From Chrysophaeum taylorii (Eukaryota > Sar > Pelagophyceae > Pelagomonadales > Pelagomonadaceae): DNA of 64,000 nucleotides. Made by a program: the position numbers and the translations under genes. The DNA is taken from NCBI GenBank assembly GCA_029834535.1, contig JAQMWT010000420.1, positions 1 through 64,000 on the forward strand. Direction: 5' to 3'. The stretch's first letter is position 1. Each line of letters opens with the position of its first letter. Below the pieces are notes generated by a model. That model ran no database searches and was not told the DNA's origin. It saw only the letters and a list, made by a program, of their open reading frames with translations. This document shows, piece after piece, positions 11,412-21,107 of this stretch.

Positions 11412-11620
11412 CTAGTGATTCTTTGTATCTGCGTGACCGGCGAGAATATCGTCGATATATGCCACGAGATCACGATATAGCCATTTCGACAAGTCAGTGT
11501 TCAACTGCTTGCAGAACAAACTTCCGGCTGGTTTGACTCCCAAAGGTCGACGCATGTAGCTGTACGCTCCCAGAGGACTAGTGAAGGTGACCACATCTTG
11601 TGCATCTAGCGACAATCGTC
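11412..11620 (-). pseudogene. Gypsy 1 reverse transcriptase piece
   Basis: A short piece of the RT palm: DVVTFTSPLGAYSYMRRPLG, KPAGSLFCKQLNTDL and YIDDILAGH, which carries the catalytic YIDD. It is adjacent on its upstream side to gag, showing that the central part of the element is absent in this copy. Confidence 0.8.
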
Positions 11621-13131
11621 TTCGATGTTGGCAGTAGGGTTGGCTTCCAGCATCTTGGAAATCTGGATGGTCAATTGAATGACATCGTTGAGGGTGAGAG
11701 TAGATGCTTTCATATGCGATGAGGCCTGAGCAAGTTCGACGCTCGTCCGCAAGCGCTCAGAATTGAGCCCAGCAATGAAGTGCGAACGGAACGCAGCAGG
11801 ATCAGTATCGCGACCTGACATTGCTCGCCACTGGCCGAATTTCTGCACCCATCGCGCAATATACTTATTCAATGACAAATTCCCTTGCCGTAAATTGAAC
11901 CATTCACGTTCAAGCTCCTCAACCGTAGCCCGAGGTGGACAAGGAAGCTTCGTCGCCTCTTGCATAGCATCCAGACAGTCCTCATCATGCTGGCGCAACT
12001 CTTTCAATGTGATGGCCCCGTCCTTATATTGTTTCCACATCTGCGGCCGTTGAGCTTCCCATTTGCGATAAGCTTCCATAGGGGCGAGTTGATGCTCGCC
12101 TCCAATCACGTTCATCGCTATTGAGGGTTTGTCAATCCTGCCTTCCATCATACGCCGCAATTGCATCCACCACGCGTCCACCTCATCACGGTCCTTAGTA
12201 ATTTGCCCATTGAGAGGCGAAAATGTGATCCGAGTCATACCAGCAGCTCCTTTCTTGATATACAGTATCTCTTCTTCATTACGAGGACGTGCTGAACCGG
12301 GGTCCGTATCATGCTGCGGGGTAGGCTCCGGTCGACTTCGCAGTGGCTGATCGTCGGTCAAAGCCGATACAGCGTCATCTTCTTCGGGCGAAACACGAGT
12401 AGCATCCGGAGAGGTTGGCCGTGCCTCTCGAGCATACGTCCGCGTGGATTCCTCCACCATTCGTCGAAGTCGATCGTTGTCGATCCGCTGCCGCTCCACT
12501 TCTGAGCGTTGTTGTTGCGCGTCGCGGTGGGTGCTCTCAAGTTCACGTATGACTTACTCGATCTGCGACTGGTACATCTCGAATCGTTCGTTGGTGATTT
12601 GCAGAACCTCGGGGTCGGTACCCACGCGAAAATCTGTCGCTCTCGTATTCGCGGATGGTGGCCTAGGAGGTGCACTCTCCTCTGGTCCACGCATCGCCGT
12701 AAACGGTCCGGGTTCCGCTCGAGATGACTCCGTAGTATTCATCGCACGTTCGTAGGGTCGTGCGTACGGGACCGTCGCTCACCCGGTCTTGAAATTGGTC
12801 TGGCGCAACCGTAGCACCCCCTTCGCCGGCGCGTGGATCCGGAAGGATGACCACGCTTGGGGGGCTGTCGAGGCTATCAGATGATCTTGCCTCTCTTCCG
12901 ATGCCGCTTTCCTCGGCTTCCGGCCGTTGAAAGGGCGTGCTGAATGGTGTTCTTCCAATAGGCGCAAATGGAGTCCCTGCACTGAATCGTTGCAGACGCT
13001 CCTGTGCTTCCCGAAACCACTGCGGTCGTTCTGTCATTGGCCTCTCTGCCATGACCGCGCTTTGCCCGGATAATAGGCTGAATCCGGACGCTAACAACTC
13101 GTTTGTTGCACTCTTTTTCGTCAGACGACAA
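11606..13131 (-). pseudogene. Gypsy 1 gag
   Basis: Gag region homologous to 32,360-33,927 in Gypsy 2. The capsid part contains NGQITKDRDEVDAWWMQLRRMM, EAYRKWEAQRPQMWKQYK, WFNLRQGNLSLNKYIARWVQKFGQWRAM and FRSHFIAGLNSERLRTSVELA, the usual retrotransposon-gag layout. The N-terminal part is Pro/Glu/Arg-rich and begins near WFREAQERLQRF, like Gypsy 2 (WFRDAQARLRRV). Gag packages element RNA in virus-like particles. Confidence 0.75.
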
Positions 13132-13520
13132 TTGCCGGCAGCCGTCTGACTGCGGGCTGTACCGGTGCGCTGGACTTACGGAAGTATTTGCCTTGCGCGT
13201 GAAGACTATGGACGGCCTTCCCGGTGCTGTCGCTCGCCGTCAGGGAGGTGGTCTGCCTCGCGCGAGCTTGGTTAGGGCTTACTCTGTCTTTGCCTCGTAG
13301 GTCTTACGATGTTTGCCTAAATGAGTCGTAGTGACTCCGCTCCCCGTTCGATCCGAATCACGTAAGATGAACCCCGCGGCGGTACCCGTGATCCTCTGGA
13401 TCTTCATCCACAAATGCGTCGGCTTCGCACTCACTCGACCGTTACGAACCGACTCGCCGCCGAAAAACAGGAGATCGATAGTCCGGGAGTTGGACTATCG
13501 ATTCCCGTTTCTGAGACCAC
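13132..13520 (-). other. Gypsy 1 leader with candidate primer binding site
   Basis: Non-coding stretch between gag and the 5' LTR. Immediately inside the LTR the minus strand reads GTGGTCTCAGAAACGGGAA. Gypsy 2 has the same sequence in the same place (GGTGGTCTCAGAAACGGGAA), so TGGTCTCAGAAACGGG is the candidate primer binding site, complementary to the 3' end of an unidentified tRNA. Confidence 0.5.
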
Positions 13521-14906
13521 TGTAGTGGTTTTCTCAGAAACCCGCCCCTCCTGGCCGGACCAGGGGCCTCCACATCCCTTTCTCCCAACCCGAACCGCGG
13601 GTGAAACCACCACACGCCCGATCTCAGCGTAATACCTCACGCCATCACGAAATCGGACAATCAAAATGAGGGTAATACAAGTGCAGGCCAGTAAGTTCAC
13701 CTAGTCCCAACCTCTAACCCCAGCAAGTTCACCTGGTCCCAGTAAGTTTCTTGAAAATTTTTTGAATAAGCTCACCTGGTCAGTAAGTTCACCTAGTCCA
13801 AATCTCTAACCCCAGTAAGTTCGGCGCAAACCCACTCGTGCTCACTCCCACTCCTTCGAGCTCGTCGCGCTCGCCTCCGCCAATCTAAGCTGCCTTGATC
13901 CGCACACGCCGCTAACCTTCGAGTTTACTCTAAAACCCCCAGTAAGTTCATCTGGTCCCAGTAAGTTCACCTGGTCACTTTATTCACCTAATCCCAATCT
14001 CTAACCCCAGTAAATTCACCTGGTCCCAGTAAGTTCACCTATAGTGCGCGTGTAGAAGCCGGGAGGGGGCTTATCGGTATTGCGCAGCACGTGTGGGGTA
14101 GGGTGGAGTCGTCGACCCAGATGATTATATCCTCGGGGTTGCCGATCGACAGGGAGCCACGTAGAGCTGGACGTGGCAGAAGACGGGTTTGGGCAAGAGG
14201 ACGCCGACCTCGCGGGGCGTCTGGCCCTGGCTCTTGTTGCCCTGGCTATTGTTGATCGTTTGGCGTCGGCGGGCCTTACGGGATACAGGTTGGAGGAGCC
14301 TCTGTGACACGACACGATCGATCATGTATCTGGTACCGTTGCAGTGGCCGTGCGACGGGTCGAGGTTGCGAAGACCTTAAGCTCGCGCTCAAAGTCAGCA
14401 TGCCGTTGGTTGTCAGGGAGTCGAAAACTCGACTGTAAAGAGCGAGGCGCCGTCTTCCGACCCAACCTAGTCTGCCGAAAAGAACTCCGACGCATCGTCT
14501 CCGGGAAAAAAGGCCGCGGTCATGCGCGCGTTGTCAGCATCGACAACATATTTTCGACGGGGCGTGAGAATGGCGCGCTGAAAGAGCCGCCGCGGGTCGT
14601 GGAAATAGTCTGCGAGGTCGCCGTAGACGGCTTGGAGGATCAATGCCTGGCTCGCGGGCCTACCTGATCCTCACCCTAAATCGGGGGGCAAACAGACAAA
14701 CAGACAGACAGACAAACATCTGTCGATTAGTAGTAAGGATCAAGAAGACAGCAAGAAAGCAATACAAATGTCCGGTACATTGGGTTCAGTGGAAGCGCAG
14801 GTGAGGGTGTCAAGATGACACCCCCCCATAAGTGCAAGGTCAATACCAGAGCAACAATCAGGGTAAGTCAGGCAGGCAAGTGGGGGGAATGGGCGTTACT
14901 GCCACA
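13521..14906 (-). repeat. Gypsy 1 5' LTR, split by a repeat unit
   Basis: The LTR is in two parts, about 13,521-13,677 and 14,741-14,906, which together match the ~333-bp LTR of Gypsy 2 in order (TGTRGTGG at one end, TTACTGCCACA at the other; shared AGAAAGCAATACAAATG and CCAGTGGAAGCGCAGGTGA). The 1,063-bp segment between them is a copy of the dispersed CAAGTGCAGG unit, which therefore inserted after the Gypsy element did. No target duplication is visible at the insertion point. Confidence 0.75.
13678..14740 (+). repeat. CAAGTGCAGG repeat unit, copy 1
   Basis: A ~1 kb unit that begins CAAGTGCAGGCCAGTAAG and ends (CAGA)n-ACATCTGTCGATTAGTAGTAAGGAT. Its first ~400 bp consist of many iterations of a 19-20 bp motif, approximately CAGTAAGTTCACCTGGTCC, in one orientation. 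The rest is moderately GC-rich and open on both strands (a 99-codon frame at 14,315-14,016 minus and a 107-codon frame at 14,344-14,667 plus). Copies 2a, 2b and 3 in this window share the layout. No terminal inverted repeat or target duplication is seen. Confidence 0.75.
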
Positions 14907-16155
14907 GCACCCGTAGGATCGCGAAGGTCGACGAGGTGTGGGAGGGCCTGGGCCGCCGTGCCATCAAAGGCGGCGGGGCTGAGGTCGGCGCAGGAGCGAA
15001 TGCCGCCACCCCCACTTCGAGCAGGAAGGCGGAGGCGTTGGAGGACGATGCCGGTGGAGTCAAAAACCTGTCGCGGCTCTGCGCAAAGTGCTGTGGCGAC
15101 GAAGCTGAGGACGGCAACGTCGAAGCGGCGGAGCGCGCTCAAGACATTGGCGGGGTAGCAGTGTTGCGCGAGGTAGTCCATGCGCGGGCCGATGCAGTAG
15201 CGGCCCAACGAGTACATTCAGTGGAGGGAGACGTTCTGGAGCTTGGTGCGAATACGGCTCACGTAGCTCACCGGAGCGTCAACCTCGCGTTGCAAGGTAG
15301 CTTCGAGATAGGCATCTCCGGCGTGTCCAGGGGAGCCGATGGGCACACCGTAGATTACGAGGCCGTCGGCGACAACGGGGATACCAGCAAGAGTGCGCGT
15401 GCCGTCCGGCGCAACTTGGACGTGGTCGTGAACATCGGGGTGATCGAGAAGACCCATGCCAAGTGCCGGACAGAACGCCACGCACTTGTCGAGGCGGAGC
15501 TCCTCGCCGCTAGCTTGGATGTCGCGGGCGTACTGCAGGAGGGCGTCGACAACCTCACGAGGGGAACCAGAGATGACGCCGTCGTCCACATGCCAAATCG
15601 TGCGTAGCCAGCACATGAACGTAAGCGGGTGTCAAGGGCCTGTGCGGCGTCATGCGTTGCCAGACAGTACGCCGGTGGATAGGTGGGGTCGCCTTGCTGG
15701 CCGCCTTCTTGAGAATCGAAGGGGGCGCGATCGAGGCCGGTGGGGCCATGGAGGGCCACCCAGGATGCCGGCCGTAATTGCTTTAACATAAAGTGGCCAA
15801 AGGCACGCAGCTTAGCGTTGGCGTGGTTGGCGAGTTTGTCCACGACGGTCCGGCGCTTGAGCTCGTTGAAGGCGTTGCGTTTGTCCAGCTTGATGATGAC
15901 CTGGTCGGGGTGCTGCTCCGCGTGGGTGCGGACGCCAAAGACGAGGCGCGAGGGGCCGCCCTTGACCCCGACGGCAACGTTGATCGGGTACAGTGCCTCG
16001 AAGATCTCGGAGTGGAGGCTTCGCACAAGGCACCGTCCAGTGGCACGGCGGCGGACGGTGCCAATGCCGATAGGTCGAACGTCAGGTGCTTGGGTAGCGT
16101 CAGCGGCGCGTCCTCGATTCAGGGTAAGGATCAGGTAGGCACGCGAACCAGCCAT
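14858..16155 (-). pseudogene. Reverse transcriptase gene of the repeat-unit family, truncated
   Basis: Minus-strand RT reading 16,155 to about 14,907. It starts MAGSRAYLILTLNRGR, in sequence shared with the 3' part of the repeat units, so the RT and the units belong to one family. Motifs in order: DVRPIGIGTVRRRATGRCLV, VIIKLDKRNAFNELKRRTVV (first catalytic Asp), EGGQQGDPTYPP, then WHVDDGVISGSPREVV with the catalytic DD, and GEELRLDKCVAFCP. The QQGDP and xDDG signatures differ from the LINE at 7,428-9,315 and from the LTR elements. There is one frame change near 15,560-15,610 between the QQGDP and VDDG parts. The 3' end is cut where the Gypsy 1 LTR begins (14,906). Class uncertain (non-LTR or DIRS-like). 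Confidence 0.7.
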
Positions 16156-16923
16156 TGATCCTCCAAGCCGTATACGGCGACCTCGCAGCCTATTTCCACG
16201 ACCCGCGGCGGCTCTTTCAGCGCGCCATTCTCACGCCCCGTCGAAACGATGTTGTCGATGCTGACAACGCGCGCATGACCGCGGCCTTTCCCGGAGACGA
16301 GGCGTCGGAGTTCTTTTCGGCCGACTAGGTTGGGTCGGAAGACGACGCCTCGCTCTTTACAGTCGAGTTTTCGACTCCCTGACAACCAACGGCATGCTGA
16401 CTTTGATCGCGAGCTTAAAGTCTTCGCAACCTCGGCCCGTCGCACGGCCACTGCAACGGTACCAGATACATGATTGATCGTGTCGTTGTCACCGAGGCTC
16501 CTCCAACCTGTATCCCTTAAGGCCCGCTTACGCCAAACGACCAACAAGAGCCAGGGCCAGACGCCCCGCGAGGTCCGCGTCCTCTTGCCCACAAGCCCGT
16601 CTTCTGTCACGTCCAGCTCTACGTGGGTCTCTGTCGATCGGCGACCCCGAGAATATGCTCTTCCGAGTCGACGACTCCACCCTACCCCACACGTGCTCCG
16701 CAATACCGATAAGCCCCCTCCCGGCGTCTACACGCGCACTGTAGGTGAACTTACTGGGACCAGGTGAACTTACTGGGGTTTGAGATTGAATTACTGGACC
16801 AGGTGAACTTACTGGGGGTTTCAGAGTAAACTCAAAGATTAGCGGCGTGTGCGGATCAAAGCAGCTTAGATTGGCGGAGGCGAGAGCGACGAGCTCGGAG
16901 CAGTGGTGTGAGCACGAGTGGTA
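16121..16923 (-). repeat. CAAGTGCAGG repeat unit, copy 2b, joined to the RT
   Basis: Unit copy in minus orientation, upstream of the RT gene. It contains the GTAAGTTCACCTGGTCC iterations (16,740-16,830) and the conserved GC-rich part. A 190-codon frame (16,703-16,131 minus) and a 97-codon frame on the other strand (16,474-16,767) are open. Because the RT frame begins at the inner end of this unit, the unit looks like the 5' part of an RT element and the other copies look like internally deleted derivatives. Confidence 0.6.
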
Positions 16924-17015
16924 TAGCGGTATAAAAGTGTGTATGGGCGGCTTCTCCGGATTAGCCTGTTTGGACCATACACTTCTCGGTACATAAAGCT
17001 GTAGTAACCGCCACA
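16924..17015. repeat. 92-bp dispersed repeat, copy 1 of 2
   Basis: Begins TAGCGGTATAAAAGTGTG and ends GTAACCGCCACA. It is nearly identical to 18,347-18,438 (a few mismatches). In reverse it starts TGTGGCGG, like the start of the Gypsy 3 LTR (48,767, minus), so it may be a small LTR-derived piece; it also has a TATAAAA string. Each copy directly follows a repeat unit. Confidence 0.6.
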
Positions 17016-17266
17016 GGCGCCCCCTTTTTAAGAAAGGACGCAAACCCCGGCGGCATTCTCAGATTCGATCGCTCACCACAGGTGCTACCATGACGCCGCC
17101 TCGGCGTAAATTTGGAGGCTATTTCGTCCCGGCCAGAAACGTATTCCTGCGGACGTGTTCGCCAACGCTTGACGGTCTGGACACGGGGGAAGAGTAAGAA
17201 GACATATAAGTCAGGGGTAGATTTGAACCAGGGACCATGAGTTCGGTCGCGAATCCCCCGCCATCT
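17016..17266. other. Intergenic stretch, no gene seen
   Basis: No open frame of note. On the minus strand, GGTTCAAATCTACCCC (about 17,213-17,228) looks like a tRNA T-arm and acceptor end, but no matching 5' half or anticodon arm is present at tRNA spacing. Confidence 0.5.
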
Positions 17267-17288
17267 ATCCTTACTATTAATCGACAGA

Positions 17289-17322
<34 letters not shown>

Positions 17323-18346
17323 CCTGTCTGTCTGTCTGTCCCTCGATTTAGGGTAAGGATCAGGCAGGCCCTCGAGCCAGGCAGGCATTGATCTTCCAAG
17401 CCGTCTACGGCGATCTCGCAGACTGTTTCCACGACCCGCGGCGGCTCTTCCAGCGCGCAATTCTCACGCCCCGTCGAAACGATGTTGTCGATGCCGACAA
17501 CGCGCGCATGACCGCGGCCTTTTTTTCCCGGAGACGAGGCGTCGGAGTTCTTTTCGGCCGACTAGGTTGGGTCGGAAGACGACGCCTCGCTCTCAAGAGT
17601 CGAGTTTTCAACTCCCTGACAACCAACGGCATGCTGACTTTGATCGCGAGCTTAAAGTCTTCGCAACCTCGACCCGTCGCACGGCCACTGCAACGGTACC
17701 AGATACATGATCGATCGTGTCGTTGTCACCGAGGCTCCTCCAACCTGTATCGCTTAAGGCCCGCCGACGCCAAACGATCACCAAGAGCCAGGCCCAGACG
17801 CCCCGCGAGGTCGGCGTCCTCTTGGCGAAGCCCGTCTTCTGCCACGTCCAGCTCTACGTGGCTTTCTGTCGATCGGCAACCCTGAGGATATCCTCTTCTG
17901 GGTCGACGACTCCACCCTACCCCACACGTGCTCTGCAATACCGATAAGCCCCCTCCCGGCGTCTACACGCGCACTATAGGTTAACTTACTGGGACCAGGT
18001 GAAACTTACTGGAACCAGGTGAACTTACTGGGGTTAGAGATTGGGACTAGGTGAACTTAGTGACCAGGTGAACTTACTGAGACCAAGTGTGAACTTACTG
18101 GGGCTTTTAGAGTAAACTCAAAGCTTAGCGGCGTGTGCGGATCAAAGCAGCTTAGATTGGCGGGGGTGAGAGCGACGAGCTCAAAGGAGAGTGGGTGTGG
18201 GTTTACGCCGAACTTACTGGGGTTAGAGATTGGGTTTACGCCGAATTTGCTGGGGTTAGAGATTGGGACTAGGTGAACTTAACAGAAACAGGTGAACTTG
18301 CTGGGGTTAGAGATTGGGACTAGGTGAACTTACTGGCCTGCACTTG
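17267..18346 (-). repeat. CAAGTGCAGG repeat unit, copy 2a
   Basis: A full-length copy in minus orientation: the outer end is CTGCACTTG at 18,338-18,346 and the inner end ATCCTTACTATTAATCGACAG at 17,267. It carries a (CTGT)n microsatellite at about 17,288-17,341 (minus sense CAGA). The iterated CAGTAAGTTCACCTGG motif fills 17,980-18,340. Length 1,080 bp. Confidence 0.75.
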
Positions 18347-18560
18347 TAGCGGTATAAAAGTGTGTATGGGCGGCTTCTCCGGATTAGCCTATTTGGACCA
18401 TACACTTCTCGCTACATAAAGCTGTAGTAACCGCCACAAGTGGGTTTACGCCGAACTTACTGGGGTTAGAGATTTGGACTAGGTGAACTTACTGACCAGG
18501 TGAACTTACTGGGGTTAGAGATTGGGACTAGACGAACTTACTGCCATGCACTTGTAATAG
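18347..18560 (-). repeat. 92-bp repeat copy 2 and a truncated unit end
   Basis: 18,347-18,438 is the second copy of the TAGCGGTATAAAAG...CCGCCACA repeat. 18,439-18,557 is a further run of the iterated motif, ending CTGCCATGCACTTGTA. This is a diverged copy of the unit terminus, so it is a truncated fifth unit. Confidence 0.6.
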
Positions 18561-18709
18561 TTTATATGACACATATAGCCATCGTGCCAATTTTTAAACC
18601 CGGTTCCTGCTATGCGACATATCACGCGTAAAGTCCTGGACGCGACTAACCAATCGCTGTTGAACGTTAGGCCTGCTGTGCTTCTTTCGCGCAGTATGGG
18701 AGCCTTGCG

Positions 18710-20185
18710 ATGAAGACCTCTCAACTGACAAGTGCCTTCATAATGATGGTAGCCGTAGCTCTGATCTTGCCAACTATAGTCAAAGGATTAAGCAATGCAG
18801 AGGACGAGCTAGCGCGGCGTGTGCCTGCACTCGTAAATGATTACTTGTATTCGAAGTATGGTTGGAAAGTTTTCTCAAATTTAACCAGTGTAAATGCTTC
18901 GCTTTTTCGTGGTGCGGAGCTTTTCTTGCCACCACCAGTAGCACAACATCGGTTGCAGCTCCTTAAGCGCCGTCGGCTGGACGACTTATTGGCGTCTGAG
19001 CGCGGAGTATCACCGCTCTTCATGGGTATAGGAACACATTACGCGCATGTTTATGTCGGTGACCCACCACAGCGTGTAAGCGTAATCGTGGACACGGGAT
19101 CACACCACACGGCCTTTCCTTGCTCTGGTTGCAAGAGCTGTGGCCACCACACAGATCCCTATTTTGACCCTTCGAAATCCAAAAGCCTGAAGTGGCTGGA
19201 ATGCCATGAGTGTGTGGCATCAGCCCGGTGTGTCCAACACAAATGCCAAGTTTCTCAAAGTTACACGGAGGGAAGTTCATGGAAGGCCTATCAAATGCGT
19301 GATGCCTATTTTGTAGGAGGTGAAACGATCGCGTCGACACCAAGAAGTGCCATTACAGTGGATGAAGTAAACGAAGACGACTGGCTGACAACTATGTTTG
19401 TTTTTGGTTGCCAAACATACGAGACGGGCTTGTTTCGTACTCAGAAGGCAGACGGCATCATGGGTATGAGCATGCATTCGCAGACTTTAGTGCCCACGAT
19501 GCGGGCTGCTGGGAAAATTGATCATAGTGCTTTTGCCCTGTGCTTTATGTATGGCGGCGGCACAATGTCGCTTGGTGGCGTTGACCGCCGATTGCACACG
19601 GACACTATGAGGTTTACACCACTTGCAAAGACCTCAGGCTGGTTTACGGTTCGACTGATTGATGTTCAGCTGAATGGACGCACGATTGATGTACCGGCGA
19701 GTGTGTTTTCCTCGGGAAAGGGGACAATTGTTGACTCTGGGACAACTGACACCTACTTGCCGCGCCGTGCTGCAGACAAATTCAAAAGCGTGTGGAGTGA
19801 CCTGATGGGGCCCGCACCGAAATATGCAAATACGAAACTTAGTTATTCTCCAGAAGCGGTTGCCAAATTTCCAGTTCTTACCTTCGTTTTCGATAATAAT
19901 GTTAAGGTTCATGTGAAACCTTCAGCCTACATCGAACAAGCCGGAGGGAAATATATTCCACGTGTGTATCTCTCCGAGGCCTCAGGAACTGTTCTAGGAG
20001 CTAATTTCATGCAGGATCATGACATTCTTTTTGATGCCGAGAACCGTCGCATTGGGTTTGCGGAGGCCAACTGCGCGTACACGCACCGTACGAACACAAA
20101 GCCACCTACACTTTCTCGAGGATCAAAGCATGGTCGTGCTGCTGAAACCCATGGCATTAATGTACCAAATTTTTCTGTCATGTAG
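18710..20185 (+). CDS. A1-family aspartic protease, secreted or membrane-associated
   Basis: A 491-codon intronless frame, the best host gene in the window. Residues 1-26 form a signal peptide (MKTSQLTSAFIMMVAVALIL). A pepsin-like fold follows: Tyr-x-Gly-Asp-Pro-Pro-Gln (YVGDPPQRV), first catalytic motif VDTGSHHTAFPCSGC near residues 128-142, a Cys-rich segment (CKSCGHH, CHECVASARCVQHKC), flap region YTEGSSWKAY, and second catalytic motif GTIVDSGTTDTYLP near residue 340. Both DTGS and DSGT are intact. The HHTAFPC form and Cys pattern are typical of oomycete A1 proteases, which supports the host guess. After EANCAY the tail (about 35 residues) is basic and has no membrane segment, whereas relatives often end in one; see the ORF at 20,283. 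The upstream 150 bp are unique sequence after the repeat block. Confidence 0.88.
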   Translation: MKTSQLTSAFIMMVAVALILPTIVKGLSNAEDELARRVPALVNDYLYSKYGWKVFSNLTSVNASLFRGAELFLPPPVAQHRLQLLKRRRLDDLLASERGVSPLFMGIGTHYAHVYVGDPPQRVSVIVDTGSHHTAFPCSGCKSCGHHTDPYFDPSKSKSLKWLECHECVASARCVQHKCQVSQSYTEGSSWKAYQMRDAYFVGGETIASTPRSAITVDEVNEDDWLTTMFVFGCQTYETGLFRTQKADGIMGMSMHSQTLVPTMRAAGKIDHSAFALCFMYGGGTMSLGGVDRRLHTDTMRFTPLAKTSGWFTVRLIDVQLNGRTIDVPASVFSSGKGTIVDSGTTDTYLPRRAADKFKSVWSDLMGPAPKYANTKLSYSPEAVAKFPVLTFVFDNNVKVHVKPSAYIEQAGGKYIPRVYLSEASGTVLGANFMQDHDILFDAENRRIGFAEANCAYTHRTNTKPPTLSRGSKHGRAAETHGINVPNFSVM

Positions 20186-20652
20186 GATTTTTTTTTCCTT
20201 CATGTAGAAGCGTTGGCTGACACATGAGGTCAAGCTAGCTAGCTAGCTACGTTTAAGGAATTGCCTGAAGCTGCTTCGTTGTATGATGCGTGATCTTCCC
20301 CTAACGCCACCTGAGCTGGTCCGTAGTAGATCTAGACTCATTTTGTTAGTTGAGCACCCTGAAATATTCTGCCTTAAGCACCAGCGACAACACCTCTGCA
20401 GTGACTTGCAAATGACTCAAGTGGAGCCTATGTCCGGCATTTCAAGTATAAAAGCACAACTTGCGCGAAGTTGGGTCACTTGGGCGCTAATGCCTCGTTA
20501 TCTCCTTGTCACTCTCATCATAGCTGTCTTGAGTGTGTCGTTCTCCTAACCGTCGACAAATCTTAGTTATTTTCAATACTAGCACCAAGGCGCAGGAGGG
20601 TCTGTCTTGCCTATGTACATAGTGTCAGGCGCTGATTTCGTGCCGCGGTCTC
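20186..20652 (+). other. Downstream region with a possible membrane-anchor exon (20,283-20,549)
   Basis: An 88-codon frame (20,283-20,549) ends in ARSWVTWALMPRYLLVTLII followed by AVLSVSFS, a single hydrophobic segment typical of a C-terminal membrane anchor. It is in a different frame from the protease, and the protease stop at 20,183-20,185 intervenes. An AG acceptor-like site (CACCTCTGCAG, ending 20,401) precedes the hydrophobic part. It could be an alternative 3' exon of the protease, or the eroded original end. The donor would have to lie before the stop; GTACAC at 20,077 has the right phase but is not a strong site. Confidence 0.35.
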
Positions 20653-20749
20653 TATAGTCAGCTAACTCGCGTTCTCAGCCACACGTTAGCTGACTATACG
20701 TGGCGCTTCAATTAAACGAGTGGCTGAGAGTGCGAGTTAGCTGACTATA
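20653..20749. mobile_element. MITE-like 97-bp inverted repeat
   Basis: Arms of 30 bp at 20,653-20,682 (TATAGTCAGCTAACTCGCGT...) and 20,720-20,749 (reverse complement with two mismatches) enclose a short centre. The centre itself contains another GTTAGCTGACTATACG. Further partial copies of AGTTAGCTGACT lie at 20,847-20,860 and of GTTGGCTGACT near 20,892. The terminus TATAGTCAGC is palindromic with its partner; no clear target duplication beyond TA. Confidence 0.55.
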
Positions 20750-20899
20750 CGTCAGCAGCCATGCCTCTCTCCACTGTATTGACGGCAGTATGTCCCAGTT
20801 GTCGCGCATAGATGTATCTCCGTACAGCAACGTGTGCCTGAGAGCACGAGTTAGCTGACTGCCACTTGGCGCACCGCCAATGAGCGGTCGAGTTGGCTG

Positions 20900-21107
20900 A
20901 CTGTCTGTCAGCCAAGTACATTCTTATGTGTACATCTTTGTGTAATGGATTGTATTGATTGTGTGTTGGTCTGTGTGCGGCAGCCGTCGTGGGAGGAGGA
21001 CCACAGGAGCCGCGCACCGCCGAGACACGTGCGACCGCTCGTGCCGTGCGGGACCCGTTCGATCGATTTGAGTCGGGGGGGGGGGCGGCGGAATCGGCGA
21101 CGACGCT
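20900..21107. other. Spacer with G-rich run
   Basis: No gene recognised. It includes a run of about 12 G near 21,074-21,086. Open frames on both strands here are low-complexity Arg/Gly shadows. Confidence 0.4.

Larger units (their letters stand above)
9839..14906 (-). mobile_element. Gypsy 1: Ty3/Gypsy LTR retrotransposon, partial
   Basis: Minus-strand Gypsy element with an outer 5' LTR edge at 14,906 (GCCACA on the plus strand) and a left end cut inside the integrase at about 9,839. The parts seen are 5' LTR, leader, gag, a short piece of RT, RNase H and the start of integrase. Protease and any DNMT domain are absent: gag abuts RT near 11,610. It is closely related to Gypsy 2 at both protein and LTR level. 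It is broken, and a repeat unit (13,678-14,740) lies inside its LTR. It abuts the reverse transcriptase gene at 14,907, which it probably truncates. Confidence 0.85.

Noticed and set aside
14936-15607. A 223-codon plus-strand frame opposite the RT
   Set aside because: Antisense to a frame with clear RT motifs; no domain of its own.
16924-17015. TATAAAA-containing 92-bp repeat as a host promoter
   Set aside because: It is duplicated next to repeat units and is not followed by a gene in either place.
17190-17262. tRNA gene on the minus strand (GGTTCAAATCTACCCC)
   Set aside because: Only a T-arm-like string is present; no D-arm, anticodon arm or matching acceptor strand lies at tRNA spacing.
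17288-17341. (CTGT)n tract as an independent satellite
   Set aside because: The same CAGA/CTGT tract occurs at the inner end of each full repeat unit, so it is part of that unit.
13690-18540. CRISPR-like array from the regularly repeated CAGTAAGTTCACCTGGTCC motif
   Set aside because: Spacing between repeats is short and irregular, the intervening sequence is itself repeated, and the setting is eukaryotic with no cas genes.
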